Positions 11,160 to 22,424 are shown, counted from the stretch's first letter. The stretch is DNA of 64,000 bases from Haemonchus contortus (GCA_000469685.2 LS997562.1:42980345-43044344); one strand, 5' to 3'. Notes: generated from the sequence alone by a model not told the origin. Numbers and translations are program-made.

Positions 11160-12540
11160 CCACCTTGTCGAAAGGTTCGTATTGAAAGTCCGATAACTAA
11201 GAGTGTAGGCATATATGGCACTTTGTTATTATTATTATTATTGCACGATTCTAAAGAAAATCTTGAAGCATGGCGCATCTCTGCTGAACGAGAAACTACT
11301 GGAAACTCACTTTTTATCTAAAGCAAGTAGAAGTCTGCTGAAGAAAAATAAAAAGCAAAGGTCCGGCTAGGTGACGAGTGAAGAAGAAACTGCACTTAGG
11401 TTGAAGGGCGATGGAATATGCACTGCACAAAGCGGAATGGACTAGCATCACATGAAGTAAAGGGCAATCCTGTTATGATGCCTAACGAAGAAAAGCGGAA
11501 AATGTAAAAGTCGATATGGACATCGAGCTTGGCACAACTTATTCCAGAAAGTATGCAATTCCAGAAAAATTGTTTTTAAAAAGTGTTTGGGGACAGACTT
11601 TGGCAACGATCCGGCAAGCCCAACCCCTGAATTGTACCGACGAAAGTTCAAAAGCTTCGGCGTGATTACCTTTGCGGAAGGTCATAAGTGTTAGGGTTAA
11701 AAGGAGGATAACGACTGGCCCTACTGGTTTTAATGGGTGCCCAAGTCTGAGCGGATTTTTAAATGTCTTTTACAGAGTAAATCTATGCACATAAAATCGT
11801 AACTCTCACTGTGGTGAAGGGTGGAGGACAATTACTGAGGACGTGGAGGACGTGGAGGATGGCACTGAGATGACGGCGGAGACGCTCTCGACTCACCCAC
11901 GAAAACGTATTATCAACGTATTAGCTGGAATGGAAGAGCTAAGGTGGCAGTTGTGGTAAGCCATAAACTACTACTTCAGGCGATGACGTCTTTGCTGCAG
12001 CTGTTGATAGATGTGTTTTCCCCCAACGAGATATTTTTTGCTCTGATTAGAGCTAAAAATAGAAACCTTCAGCCAGATGGATGGATTGCGGTGTAGCAGC
12101 GCATAGGGCGTGAGAAACTCGGCGGTTATCCCCTTTGCAGCTGACATTGACGCAAACGGCGATGAACGGCTGCAGTGAACGCCACCCCGTCGTTCCGTTC
12201 CAAATGGCGGTTGTAATAGTAACGTAGAGTGATGCATAATAAACACTTGACGAAACGAGATAGTCGCGATAAATGACGGCCAACTCAACGGCAGTGAAAA
12301 AATCTCTTTACGATCGGGATGTGCCAAAAACGCCAACGCGGTTTTCAAGATCAGCAGTCGGAGGGTAATAGGACACCCAACAGGGTTCCTAGCGACGAAC
12401 GAGACGTTTCGGCATGTTCCCATAGCAATAGTACGAGTTCTTCAAACGAGAACAGAACGTAAAGGAGAGTTCCAAAAATCGTTGCAGTGAAACAACTAAA
12501 TATAAAGTAAGTGCATCAATGCTCCATTTGGGGTGGATTA
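11160..12540. other. No assignable gene; one 150-codon minus-strand frame
   Basis: The minus-strand frame 11971-12423 is the longest in this part but has no recognisable domain, no neighbouring splice signals and overlaps another open frame. An imperfect repeat of GAGGACGTG lies near 11835-11860. Confidence 0.3.
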
Positions 12541-12542
12541 GG

Positions 12543-12544
<2 letters not shown>

Positions 12545-12568
<24 letters not shown>
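12545..12568 (+). repeat. Poly-C tract
   Basis: Twenty-four C residues in a row. The proline-rich (plus strand) and glycine-rich (minus strand) frames that cross it are consequences of the tract. Confidence 0.95.
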
Positions 12569-12573
<5 letters not shown>

Positions 12574-13037
12574 CCTGCAAAATCAAGGTCATGGAGAATA
12601 ATTATCCAGCGAATTATACAACTGCTTAGACCAGCAAAGGGAGTTCAAGAAAATTATCCGACGGCGATTCTGAATAAAGTAATACCGGTAAGAGAGGATG
12701 ACAGTGAGCGTGCAAGCAATGGTCACCATGGCGTGGTGGCTAGAGACGCCGGTACTATTTGAACGATCCGCAGATGGAAGCATACGTGTTGCATGTCACC
12801 AGTGAACCCATTCAATCCATATAAACACAAACTCAAAAAAGGTCAGTGTTCTATTGGTTAGTCAAAATGAATCTGTCTGGGAATCATGGCAAAATAACCA
12901 GCTCTTTGAATTTCATTAGATACAATTAATTTCAAAGAGACATTCGATATGAGTAAGTATAAAAAAATAGAAGTTTAAATCATGTATTTCAACCCAAAAT
13001 TAATAATTCAAAAAAGAGAACAAACTAAAAGGAAAGT

Positions 13038-13330
13038 ATGCAAGCTACTAAAAGTGATTTTGCCCAGCGAGTTGCTAATATTGTTGAATTAAAAAAAGAT
13101 ATCAATAAGCCCCAAGTAGTAGCCAAGTAGCCTCTGGGCTCATCAAGAGCTGTGGATTTTCTTACTGTGGAAGTTGAGGAAACAGGAAATAATGAAATTA
13201 GTACAGTTCTTTAGTGTTACTATAGGATATCCCGTTTAGAAAAAGCTCGAAAAAGTCGATGAAAAATTGTACTAGGGAGATTAAGACTGGAATTATGTAG
13301 CTTGAATTAGGATTCCCAAGTACTAAGCAG
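13038..13330 (+). pseudogene. Decayed Tc1/mariner-superfamily transposase fragment (HTH region)
   Basis: The plus-strand frame starting at ATG 13038 reads SDFAQRVANIVELKK, then KPQVVAK, a stop, and LGSSRAV. This follows the spacing of the first helix-turn-helix of Tc1-type transposases (aligned-R-x2-I...hhA+xLGxSRxxV). After more stops, RISRLEKARKS near 13233-13262 fits the start of the second DNA-binding half. No catalytic DDE/D region follows and no terminal repeats were found, so this is a relic. The assignment rests on pattern spacing only. Confidence 0.45.
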
Positions 13331-13339
13331 CTACTAAGC

Positions 13340-15660
13340 AGCAGGATGTGAGTGATTGAAGTGAAAAGAATATTTATAATTTTACAAATTCACAAGTCCC
13401 TCAAGTCAAACAAAGTGGAAGTACCAAAGTAAACTGCTTCTTGTAGTTTTGTCTAAATGGCAAAATACGAGCGCTTCGTTCCAAAACGGTCGAAATTGAC
13501 CCTAGCTCTGAAATTTCTACCCCTTGGAGGCAGTTTACACAGCTACTCGGCCCAACCACTGTAGGAGATGTGAGGCGTTGCTCTCGATCTGCACAGGATT
13601 CTAATCTAGTTATCTGCCCTAGTCATTCATTTTCGTTGCCCCTGGTGATCGGTCAAAACCCTCCAAAAGAAAATTCTGATCGTATTTAGTTTTTAGCTTT
13701 GGCAGAGTCACCGCGGTGGTTGGCAAAAGATATGCTCTAACCAGTAGCGGGGCAGTTTCCGCAAGTCAGTATGACACCGAAAATCGTAACAGGATGACAG
13801 ATGAGAAAAGAGAAAAAAAAGCCAAACCACATGAGAAGACAATGTATGGATCAATCATTTCCACTCAAATTCGGGTTGAACAATTCAGAACTGCACAAGT
13901 AGGTCCCGACGCGACGACCTGCCAAAAGCTGCCATATGCAGATGCCCCAAAATGTATCTCATAGAATGCGTCACCGCCCCGTTTGTCGTCGTTCGGAACC
14001 TGACCCCAATGGGCGGCTTTTACTGCCTTACTACATTCCCTGTTTCAACCTCCAGAACATCTGGTACCCCCATTGAATACCTACAAGAAATGGTCATAAA
14101 AGACGATGGCGGTTATTCGACTTCCAAGGGATATGTAGTTGAAATTATTGGTTTAAAAGAGGGCATTGAAAATGCGGGCGCCATGTGGTCATGAAATCCT
14201 CCAATTGGATAAAACAAGAAGTCTCGTGCCATTCCATTTACAGTACTCCTTGAGGTTATGAGTAAACCTGAGCAAAGGTGAAGTGGCGTCAATTGGCAAA
14301 TATGGATCAAATCCCCGACCGATACTAGTCTAGGCTAGGCTAAGGCTTTCCACCCCGCCTGGTTGGTTATGGAACCAGACTGACCTAGGAGAACAGAAGC
14401 CCCAATTTGTACATCAACTGGAACCGCAAACTATTATATGATCAGCATATGCCAAATAAAAAAACATACTAAGAAACACCATCTTAGGAACAATTCGTGG
14501 GGTAAGTTGCATGGAGAAAAGCTTCATGGGGAATTTTTTTAGCTCTCTATGCTTCTGCCATCACTATAGAACTAACCAATTTTTATATGTTGGACACCCT
14601 TGGGTAACTTTTCCCAATTTTATCATTTTCAAACCTGAAATAAAACCTGAAATATCTTTGAGTAATGAATTGCCTTTTGGTATTTCATCTTTTTCAAGCC
14701 CCAAATGTTACATCTTTGCAGTTCCTTTTGTATTATTCTGGTGGATCTCTTAAGCAAACGACTAATGAAAAAGACAAATAAATAAATAAAAGCAAAGCAA
14801 TCTTGTAAACATTGAAAGCATTTTCTGTTGACTCGATTTCAAAAACAAAGAGAAAGGTAAAAATTCGGAAAAGTGATTGAGAATTTCCAACAATTCTATT
14901 TGATTTAATTTAAAAAAAAGATAAAATGTGTCTGATAAACAGCAATATCAGAAGTTTTAGAGCACCCTTGTGATTAATGGTTGCTATTGGCCATAGATTA
15001 TACCATAAATAAAATCGCGTGCTGTCTATGAAGCCACTTCAAACCTAAGTTCATTACTCTAAATGTCCTGTATCGCTTTTGACACGATCTTTGACGAGCT
15101 TTGATGCTTGAATAAATAAGTAAATAAATATACTAGTAACGAACACAAAGGGACCTAGTTGCTACGCCCTATGAGAGGTTACGATTTGCACTTGGTGGGA
15201 TAAAGATGGTGATAAAGATGGTCAACGATGTGGGAGAAAATCCTCTTACGTCTGCCTAGACTCTGTTTATGCGCTTCAGGAAGATAAAGGAGAGGGCGCC
15301 AGATAACGACCATGCATAAAGTATCGGGGGCCTAGGCAGTTGCAGTAGTAAGCGAAGCAAAACACCCATAATTAAACGAATAGCAAAAAGGAACGAGGGC
15401 TAAACGAGAAAAGGGGAGCAATCTGAGCTTGCCACGGACTCTTTTTGGCAGACCTAGGGGACACCAAAAAACAAATCGTCAGTCAGCAAAGAGATCAACC
15501 GGGAAAAAGTGAATAGTGCTGATTAAAAATGAGAATTCAGTAATGGGTCATGCATCCTATGAGAAAAGTAAGTGCAAAGGCAAAGTGGTCATTAGGTCCG
15601 AATAATTCATCACATAATAAGACCAAATAACACGCCCAAGTGTAATCAATGTGCATACAT
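13340..15660. other. No recognisable gene
   Basis: Frames at 13716-13964, 13952-14194 and 14511-14753 (+) are open for about 80 codons each, without splice context or recognisable motifs. Around 14345-14395 a short stretch resembles the central SINE segment (TTATGGAACCAGACTGACCTAGGAG) but is too diverged to call. AATAAATAAATAAATA-like runs occur near 14780 and 15110. Confidence 0.3.
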
Positions 15661-15668
15661 GAAAGCTC

Positions 15669-15674
15669 TTTATT
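15669..15674 (-). promoter_or_regulatory. Polyadenylation signal AATAAA (minus strand)
   Basis: TTTATT on the plus strand, 106 bp downstream of the stop of the minus-strand terminal exon at 15780-15873, a normal nematode 3' UTR length. Confidence 0.55.
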
Positions 15675-15779
15675 CACAACTCCATTCGATGTGATCTAGC
15701 GGTGAACAGGAAGACGATCGAGACGACGAAAAGTAAACAAACAAACATAATAGTATAACCCACCTGAGAGGATCGTCGC

Positions 15780-15873
15780 TCAGCACTTCTTGGACTCGTC
15801 GATGTCCACGCGGCGAGGGTTCAGGAGTCCGTGGCAGACGCCGTACACTTCGTCGCATGATGGGCGAATACAT
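15780..15873 (-). CDS. Terminal exon of an unidentified, probably highly expressed gene
   Basis: On the minus strand an acceptor TTGAATATTCAG ends at 15874. After one base, the frame reads CIRPSCDEVYGVCHG, then LLNPRRVDIDESKKC and TGA (15780-15782). Nearly every codon in the second half ends in G or C, unlike the AT-rich surroundings, which marks the true frame and suggests codon selection. Four Cys fall in about 30 residues. A minus-strand AATAAA follows 106 bp later. The upstream exon was not found with certainty: a frame at about 16000-16110 (minus) looks coding but its phase does not fit. I do not recognise the family. Confidence 0.6.
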
Positions 15874-15879
15874 CTGAAT

Positions 15880-16131
15880 ATTCAAATTTAAAGTGAAGTA
15901 GCAGCCTTATCAATATAGAATTTCGGCTAGGACATCTTAAATAGTCAATATCACTCGCAAATAAACCAACGGTTTCCGAAGAATTAGAAGTAATTGGCAA
16001 AGAAAAGGTAAAGGTAGAAGACGCGCTACATTGGCGTAGGTAAAGTAGCGTTCCAAAGCTAGAATGTAGAGATTCATGGACGATACGACGGGGCGAAGAG
16101 ACTCTCCCATGACAGATCACTCGGAGGAAAA
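15880..16131 (-). other. Possible upstream exon, unassigned
   Basis: A minus-strand frame reading SVMGESLRPVVSSMNLYILA and on to LERYFTYAN before a GTAGCG is open and protein-like. It is preceded by a polypyrimidine run made of the poly-C tract and TTTTCCTCCGAG, which could act as an acceptor. It does not join the 15780-15873 exon in phase, so it stays a candidate only. Confidence 0.25.
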
Positions 16132-16143
16132 GGGGGGGGGGGG
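16132..16143 (+). repeat. Poly-G tract (poly-C on minus strand)
   Basis: Twelve G residues in a row. On the minus strand it lies in a pyrimidine stretch in front of a possible exon. Confidence 0.9.
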
Positions 16144-16149
16144 TAAGTA

Positions 16150-17430
16150 GATGAAGACGGTCCCACGAAGGCTTATAGGTACCCCGAAACAGGTTCCAAA
16201 ACGATGATTCGCCTATTCTTATCCTTACTGTCTCATTATTCATAAATGTAAGTTAGAAAGTAAGATGGAAAGTGAGGGTCTCCCTGTGGGTTGGTATGCC
16301 CCTGTATGACCTGTATACGACATTGTAGAACGGCTGAGTCAGTCACTGATCGCTTATGCTCCCTATTACACGAATCACGTCCACTCTGTATGTACCTCTA
16401 CATTCCTCAGCACTCGTGCTTTTTTTGCGCATTCAGTGGACTCGTTCAGGGAAATCTTCAATTTATCAGCTTTAGCATTCATTTATGAATGATTCAGTGA
16501 ATCAATCGAGTCTTGATGAGTTTATAAATGAATTCCGAAGTCGTGATGGATTACAAGAATCCGTTGGAGGCTTGAAAAATGAAAATGAAAAAATGTTTTT
16601 ACTATTTATTTTAACATCAAAACACTTCAAAATCGGAAAAAAACAATACAAATGTTCTACGCACTCACGGGAATCAAACCACTAATTTTAACGAAACCTT
16701 TTCCAAAGGGAGACTTGTAGACCGGAAACGTGGCCGCCAGATCCTCCCCCAAGCCTTAAGTTGGCTAGGAATGTCAACAAATGGTTTACTCAGAAAGACT
16801 CAATTCTGCAACAGAGCGAAACAAATCAAGCTGAAAAATACTTCCAGATGACTGATAACATGAAATCAAAATATAAGCGTCAAAGGTCGCTACTGCTCTA
16901 CAGCTCCGTTTACGGGAATTAATATTTAACTTTAGCTCGACCGCAAATCAGATTCCCCTCAAGATGATAGGCACATCCGGCAGCACGCGGTCTTTCTGAC
17001 GCTAAACCCTTATATTTTGTTCTACTGACATTACCAATTGATGAGAAAATAATGTCTAAAATGAAAAAATCAAATTTTCAACCAGATATTCGAAAAATTG
17101 GTCAAATATCACTCCAAAAATTGAGACGTCAATGTAATAAGGGAGATTTATATTTTAAAAACCCTCGTTCGTGTGAAGGCATAAGGCTAATCGAACAGGA
17201 TTGATACCGAATAGAACTGACGCTGAACTGAATTTACATTTCCTGTAAACTAAGTATGATAGAAAACATGAAAAAAGAGGGAAACTATGCGTTGTAGAAT
17301 AAATGACCTAATTATTAAAAACCAAAAGGACTCAAAATTTTTGAAGATAAAAATCAAATCTATGTACAACAAATGAGCCTGAACCATTGCATGAGCAGAA
17401 TGCGCATTCAATTACATTGACGACACTAAC
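16150..17430. other. No recognisable gene
   Basis: AT-rich. Frames of about 65 codons at 16291 and 16485 (+) have no splice context. No repeats with clear borders. Confidence 0.35.
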
Positions 17431-17439
17431 TGGGAGGGT

Positions 17440-18320
17440 TATGCATGGCGCATTACACATTTCGATAAACTAACCATTTTTTCAGACCCACTGATCATAT
17501 CAACGTTGAATTCCGATGCAAAATTCAGTGGTTGGTTGGAAGGAGAATCGACTAACTGCTGTACAACTTCTTTTAATAAGCTAGTAAACATCATGTGCAT
17601 TCTCCCGTGGGAACGTTTTAACGATGGCACTCATAAGCCGTTTGGTAGCAAACCATTCCAGACACTTGTTGTGAACAATTATCTTCTATATCGGAGCCAA
17701 TCAATGGAAAACAAAAACAAAAGAAAAATATTATATCAAGTAGACAGTGAAGGGTCCGATGATATACCGCTTCAATGAGAACGATAGCAGAATCAAGTAG
17801 CTGGGAAGAGAAAAGTGGTTTGGGGAACATATCCGAAAAGAGGTGAGGGAGAGAAGAAACAGCAAGGAAAGCCGTATGGAATGGAAAGAAGGGAAAACTG
17901 ATTCGACGAAACTAAAGCTCCACAGTAGTTTTCTCCTTCAGTTGGGTCGTCCTGAGACCGACAGATGAGGGTACCAGGACGAATCAGGGAACCTAACCCT
18001 CTACTACCCAGTGCCCCCACTGACTGGCCGTAATCCCAGCTCGTACAGCCGTAGTGATGTGGACGAATGTGATTCGGCATTGCAGCGGCCAAGCCGAATC
18101 ACATCAGCATGCTTCAATGCCGAGGTTTCATTGGAAAGTATATTAATATCTGATCGCAAACCGCTACGTGGGTGTTGTAGTAACTGCGCTTGCTGACGGA
18201 ACTCCATCATGAGCAGTTTTTGTGGGAGGAAAAGGTGAAAGAGATGAGTCACGAAGCTGCAGAGAGCTATATGCATTGATAAAACGAAGGTAAAGTGACG
18301 AAATGGATGTTGTGGCATAT
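17440..18320. other. Coding-like region, strand and frame unresolved
   Basis: Several frames over 17440-17780 are protein-like. A minus-strand frame ends SEFNVDMISGSEKM at a GTTAGT donor near 17483, another minus frame reads CLEWFATKRLMSAIVKTFPR to a stop, and a plus frame covers 17506-17778. Over 18004-18318 a minus-strand frame (MEFRQQAQLLQHPRSGLRSD...) runs to a possible donor GTAGTA after GGCACTGG. These may be exons of one minus-strand gene leading toward 15780, but phases could not be chained and no family is recognised. Confidence 0.25.
18067..18104. repeat. Perfect 12-bp inverted repeat (hairpin)
   Basis: ATGTGATTCGGC (18067-18078) and its exact complement GCCGAATCACAT (18093-18104) are separated by 14 bases. 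It lies inside the open minus-strand frame at 18004-18318. Confidence 0.9.
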
Positions 18321-18329
18321 CCTGTGACT

Positions 18330-20020
18330 CACATGTTCCACTTCCAGAAAATCCTTCTACATAAATGAATTGGAGGGATCGCAGTGTTCAATGCTTCTGT
18401 TATACTCCGCGTGTACAGCTTTACTTCAAAATTAGGAGCTAACTTAGGCGTATTAGGAATCAAAACGTAGTGATCGGTAGGATCGGATGATGGCCGGAGC
18501 AATCAAATGTTTCCCTTAGGATTGATGAAAGCAAGGAGAACTACAGATTAGTGCTAAAATCATCATGAGCCAACTTTTAAAAGTCACCCACAAAACTGAG
18601 AATGATGGGTGGCTTGGCTGGCTACGATGAGACGCTATCGGGTAGATTGCGACAAAGCGAATAGAGCTCTTGACCGCCTCACAAACTCAACCTCCAACTT
18701 CCTATCCGCCAACATGGGAGAGAGGTTCTGAAATAGATGAAGCTTGGGTGCTCCTACTCGGCGATCATGGACTAGATGAACTGCGTTTCCATCACTTATT
18801 CATTAGATGTCCTTAATGAGCAATCAGCAGCTCAAATGACCATCGCAATTATGGGCGAAGAGAGAACATGAATCTCCTACCTCCGCACCCTCATCTGATA
18901 TGTTTCAACGGAATTAATGATGAAGCTGCTGTAAAAGTAGGGACCTAATGCCTACTTTAAAAGGAAATTCAGTGGCTAGCCAATAGGAGAAGTTATAAGT
19001 GCGTGAAAGTGGGAAATTAAGGCCATTTCCTTGTATATAGAAATCCTGAACATGATTCGAGTTTCCGTGAAGTTTGCGTTCTGAGTTTCTGTTTCCATAG
19101 GGATCAGCCGTGTATAGGCATAAAATATAGAAAATAGAATAAAAGCGATCGAAGCTCGTATTCAATTTAATAAACATAGAAACAGCTGCATTGCTAAAAT
19201 CTGGCCAGTGGGAGGGATGTGGTCAGTGGGCGAAGTCCGTGGGGACACTTTACATTCACATCGCTATTCTGCTTCCTTGAAGCAGTGAACTGTGGAATTC
19301 ACTTATACGGAATACTATTGGAAGGACTCGATAGACACGTTGATCAACCAACTCAACATAGCAATCAGTTTGGGCTGGAGCAGTGAGGAAGAGCGCTGCT
19401 TTTGCATGCTCGATCCAAGATCAAGACACAAAAAAACCTCCGTCCAACCTAGCCAAGTCATGGATGTACTTTCATTTGAGATGGATTGATCGGTAACATA
19501 ACATACTTAACTTGGTGGGATAAAAATATGAGTGAGTCACCAAAAACTTCGTCATGATTTCATATGGAGGTCAAGAACATGGCGTATCCTATGATAAGAC
19601 TATTCCTTCCGTGAGTGCTGCTTTCAGATATACTTGGCTAATAAAGCAGAAAAAGTGATTAGAAAAACCGAGAGACCTAACGCAATATCTAATTAGATGA
19701 GTTATTCCTACATTCTTAGAAGCCAGCCATGTCTAATTTGATAGCACACATAGCAAAGGGCAAGCTCTCTGATGGATCTCTTTTATACTTTCCTTAATAC
19801 CCCGGCTGCCCTACCTAAAACTACGATATAAGATTGATGGCCAAAGGACCACGATGGAAAAAATGACAGGTTTGACTAGAGGGCTGAATAACAAAGAGAA
19901 AGGATAAAATTAAAAAAAGAATCTAATTTATACATTAACATGTTGTATATAATAGTGAGTATAAGGCAGTTCAGATGAGCTGTGTATAAACTGGTACTGG
20001 TATTAGTGTATACAGTATAA
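18330..20020. other. No recognisable gene
   Basis: Frames at 18914-19177 (-) and 19292-19489 (+) are short and without splice context. No repeat borders seen. Confidence 0.35.
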
Positions 20021-20024
20021 AGCC

Positions 20025-20190
20025 TGAAGTCATTGGGCGTCAATCGATCCGGTCAATGGGATGCGTACCGCATCCGACTTCAACTCAGAACCGTAGTGAC
20101 GTATTGGATGTGCATGTAGTGTACACAGTGACTTGTCGTGATTAGTCGATGCGTAACTTAGGGTCCTATCCTACCAAGCCACTCCATATA
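20025..20190 (-). repeat. Degenerate SINE copy
   Basis: A minus-strand match to the 3' half of the SINE: GGGCGTCAATCGATCC, CGCATCCGACTTCAACTCAG and ACAGTGACTTGTCGTGATTAG on the plus strand correspond to GGCGTTAATCAATCC, the GCACTCGACTTCCATTCAG part and ACAATGACTTGCGGTGGCCAG. It is strongly diverged and truncated, so older than the neighbouring copy at 20328. Confidence 0.6.
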
Positions 20191-20313
20191 CCAACTTTAT
20201 GTATTACATACATATGTATGTACATAGAATTGCACAAAAATCGAAGAAACCTACTTTATGGGCGAACTATAACATAAGATAGTATTAGATACTACGAATA
20301 AACGGTATCAGAT

Positions 20314-20327
20314 TGTTTAGGGATATA
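20314..20327 (+). repeat. Target-site duplication, left copy
   Basis: TGTTTAGGGATATA, identical to 20628-20641 on the other side of the SINE. Confidence 0.9.
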
Positions 20328-20627
20328 AAGGATAAGGGATAAAGTTTTTGGCGTCAATCAATCCCGTCTGAGGGATGCGCCCCGCACTCGACTTCCACTC
20401 AGAATGAGTGCGGCGTAATGAGTGCGTATGTGGTCTATACAATGACTTGCGCTGGCCAGCCGATGTACAAGCCAGTGCTTTTATCCTCCCAGACGTGTCT
20501 GGTACCAATTCACCGACCCCGGGGGGATGGAAGGCTTGGTTGGCCTGGGCGGGCATCGATCCGGGATTCGAACCCCTGACCGTGCGTGTGATATAGTGCG
20601 CCACTTGCCACTACACCATCTCCGCCC
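20328..20627 (-). repeat. Full-length tRNA-derived SINE with 14-bp target duplication
   Basis: On the minus strand the element starts GGGCGGAGATGGTGTAGTGG, carries a canonical pol III B box GGTTCGAATCC, continues through the family's conserved body and ends with an ACTTTATCCCTTATCCTT tail. It is flanked by an exact 14-bp duplication TGTTTAGGGATATA at 20314-20327 and 20628-20641, which proves insertion by target-primed reverse transcription. Four bases at the head (GGGC) can pair with GCCC after the B box, as in a tRNA acceptor stem. An autonomous LINE must have supplied the enzymes. Confidence 0.92.
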
Positions 20628-20641
20628 TGTTTAGGGATATA
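20628..20641 (+). repeat. Target-site duplication, right copy
   Basis: TGTTTAGGGATATA, identical to 20314-20327. Confidence 0.9.
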
Positions 20642-20649
20642 TTTAGTAT

Positions 20650-21874
20650 TATACTGATGTAGTATTCAGGATTGAAGAGGATACGTTCCCACGTTGTGAA
20701 GTGAGCGAGCGCTCAAAAAGTCTGAGCATCAGTAAAATGCGCCAATTTGAATAATTAATGATCAATTACAAGTAAGTGCTTTGAATGACAAATTAGTTAC
20801 GTAAGAAGATCTTTGTCGTACGAGGATACGCCGTACGAGGATATGACCTCAGCTTCAGGTGAAGATCAAGCAGTTGATTGACTACAGACTGATCCAAAAA
20901 GGTAACTTTCTGAATGACTCACAATTTTCGAAAGTATATATATTTTTCTGTCAGTCAAGATCTTTCTCACACTCCCAAGCCCTTTTATACATTCATTAAC
21001 AATCACGAGACTAAGTCTAATCCGAGAGACGGATCAGAATCTGATAACTGAAATTAATGTACTATAAAGCTGTTGTTCGACGTTTCTCCTCTTACGACTA
21101 TCTAATCAAGAAGCCAACTAGGTTATCGTGGTATTGTTCTGTACAAGTAATAAATCGCTTGACTGGAAGATTCAAGAAGCAGCTCAACGTCTGAGATATA
21201 TTGAAAAGGAAAACGCTCGGCCAACAAATGAGCAAAGGCCAGCCAACAAAGGGAGCTTGTTTAGCAAGTGATTTATTCATCTTTCCGCCAAAATTCCTAC
21301 CTTTTTGGTCCCTCTGTTGGGTCCAGAGAAGTAGAGATCTTAGCAAATGATGAATACTTGGAAATAAGCTCATTAGACGACGATTTTCTAGTTTTTACCC
21401 GGCTCACATCGGAAAACGTCTCAGCGAACGTATTAAAATCACATTTCTCGAAAAAGTTCGGAGTCAGAAGAGTGGGACATGGCGCTCTAATCTATCGAAT
21501 ATTTCTCAGAACGGAATTCCTTTTGATGGACTAAGTCTCCCAATCCGCTAAGACTATTTTATTGACACAACAGAAAGGATACAATGTTAATGCCCATCCT
21601 CTATTCCCGGAAAAAAGAATTTCGTTTTGAGGTCAAAGTCCTGCAAATCCCACCTGGGATCGTTATAATTCTAAACGAAGTCAATCGAGTAGTGTATTCC
21701 GAATATGTAAATATGCACACACATGCTTATTGCACATGCAGTTGTTGATTATTTGAGCTTATTTACTCATAATTTTTAATTTTTCATAGTGTTCAGTTTC
21801 GTACACTCAAATTCAAACAGGATATTATATTTCGATACTTGCTGTCGCTAGTGCAAGCTAATGACAGAACCATC
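20650..21874 (+). other. Mostly empty; one coding-like frame at the 3' side
   Basis: The frame 21268-21534 (+) contains, after a possible acceptor TTGGGTCCAG near 21325, a protein-like stretch (REVEILANDEYLEISSLDDD ... FSKKFGVRRVGHGALIYR) ending at TAA. No poly(A) signal or matching upstream exon was found. Nothing else was recognised. Confidence 0.25.
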
Positions 21875-21878
21875 TTAA

Positions 21879-22424
21879 GGGCACCGTTCACGATAAAAAA
21901 GCTATTGAGTTCTTACCTTATTATTACTCAGCAGCCCCCATGGGTTGTAGAAGGGACCCTCTCACTCCCCCAATCTCGACGTCCAGGGCATAGTGGTAGC
22001 CCCGTTGGTGCCGTAGTTCGCGTTCCCGCCCCTCGATCGGTGTCACGTTAGACGAGTGTCGAGACAATACTAATTGCACTCCTAGAGGCTGAAAAGGGTG
22101 AGCTACTTTTGCGGTTACTAGGGTTTTTTTTGTTTAATTATGCTTATAAGTGAGTGAATTTTTGCTTACCATTGTGCGTTCTTCGCACCAGGACCCACAC
22201 GCGCGCAGTGAAACACACTATTTAGCTCGTCCGGACGCCCCACCCTTCTTCATTTTTCTGGTTTCATTCACGTCCAGCCCCCTTTTTAACGTTTTTTCGA
22301 AGCCTTTTTTCACTTTGGAAACACCGATGCACGCAGTTTCTTCACCTCAGTCGCACTAGTTTCGATCTTGTCTTCCATTTTTCATCATAATCTGGATTAC
22401 CCAAAATTATCGTGAACGGTGCCT
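21879..22424. mobile_element. 546-bp non-autonomous DNA transposon with TTAA target duplications
   Basis: The left end GGGCACCGTTCACGATAA and the right end, read inverted, AGGCACCGTTCACGATAA differ at one of 18 positions. Each is directly flanked by TTAA (21875-21878 and 22425-22428). TTAA duplication is the hallmark of the piggyBac superfamily, although the terminal bases are not the usual CCC. The interior has no transposase; a 70-codon frame that starts just before the left end is not meaningful. It is therefore a MITE depending on an element elsewhere. Confidence 0.75.

Noticed and set aside
12389..12762. Proline-rich and glycine-rich ORFs around 12545
   Set aside because: Their low-complexity cores are just the poly-C tract read in different frames.
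14345..14395. A further SINE fragment
   Set aside because: Only about 40 bp of weak similarity to the central segment, not enough to separate from chance.
16291..16685. Cys-rich plus-strand ORF and the following frame
   Set aside because: No splice context, no conserved spacing of Cys and no poly(A) signal.
20570..20627. True tRNA genes at the B-box sites (20575, 40848, 49826)
   Set aside because: The head does not fold into a full cloverleaf and each is followed by the same non-tRNA body and target duplication, so they are SINE heads.
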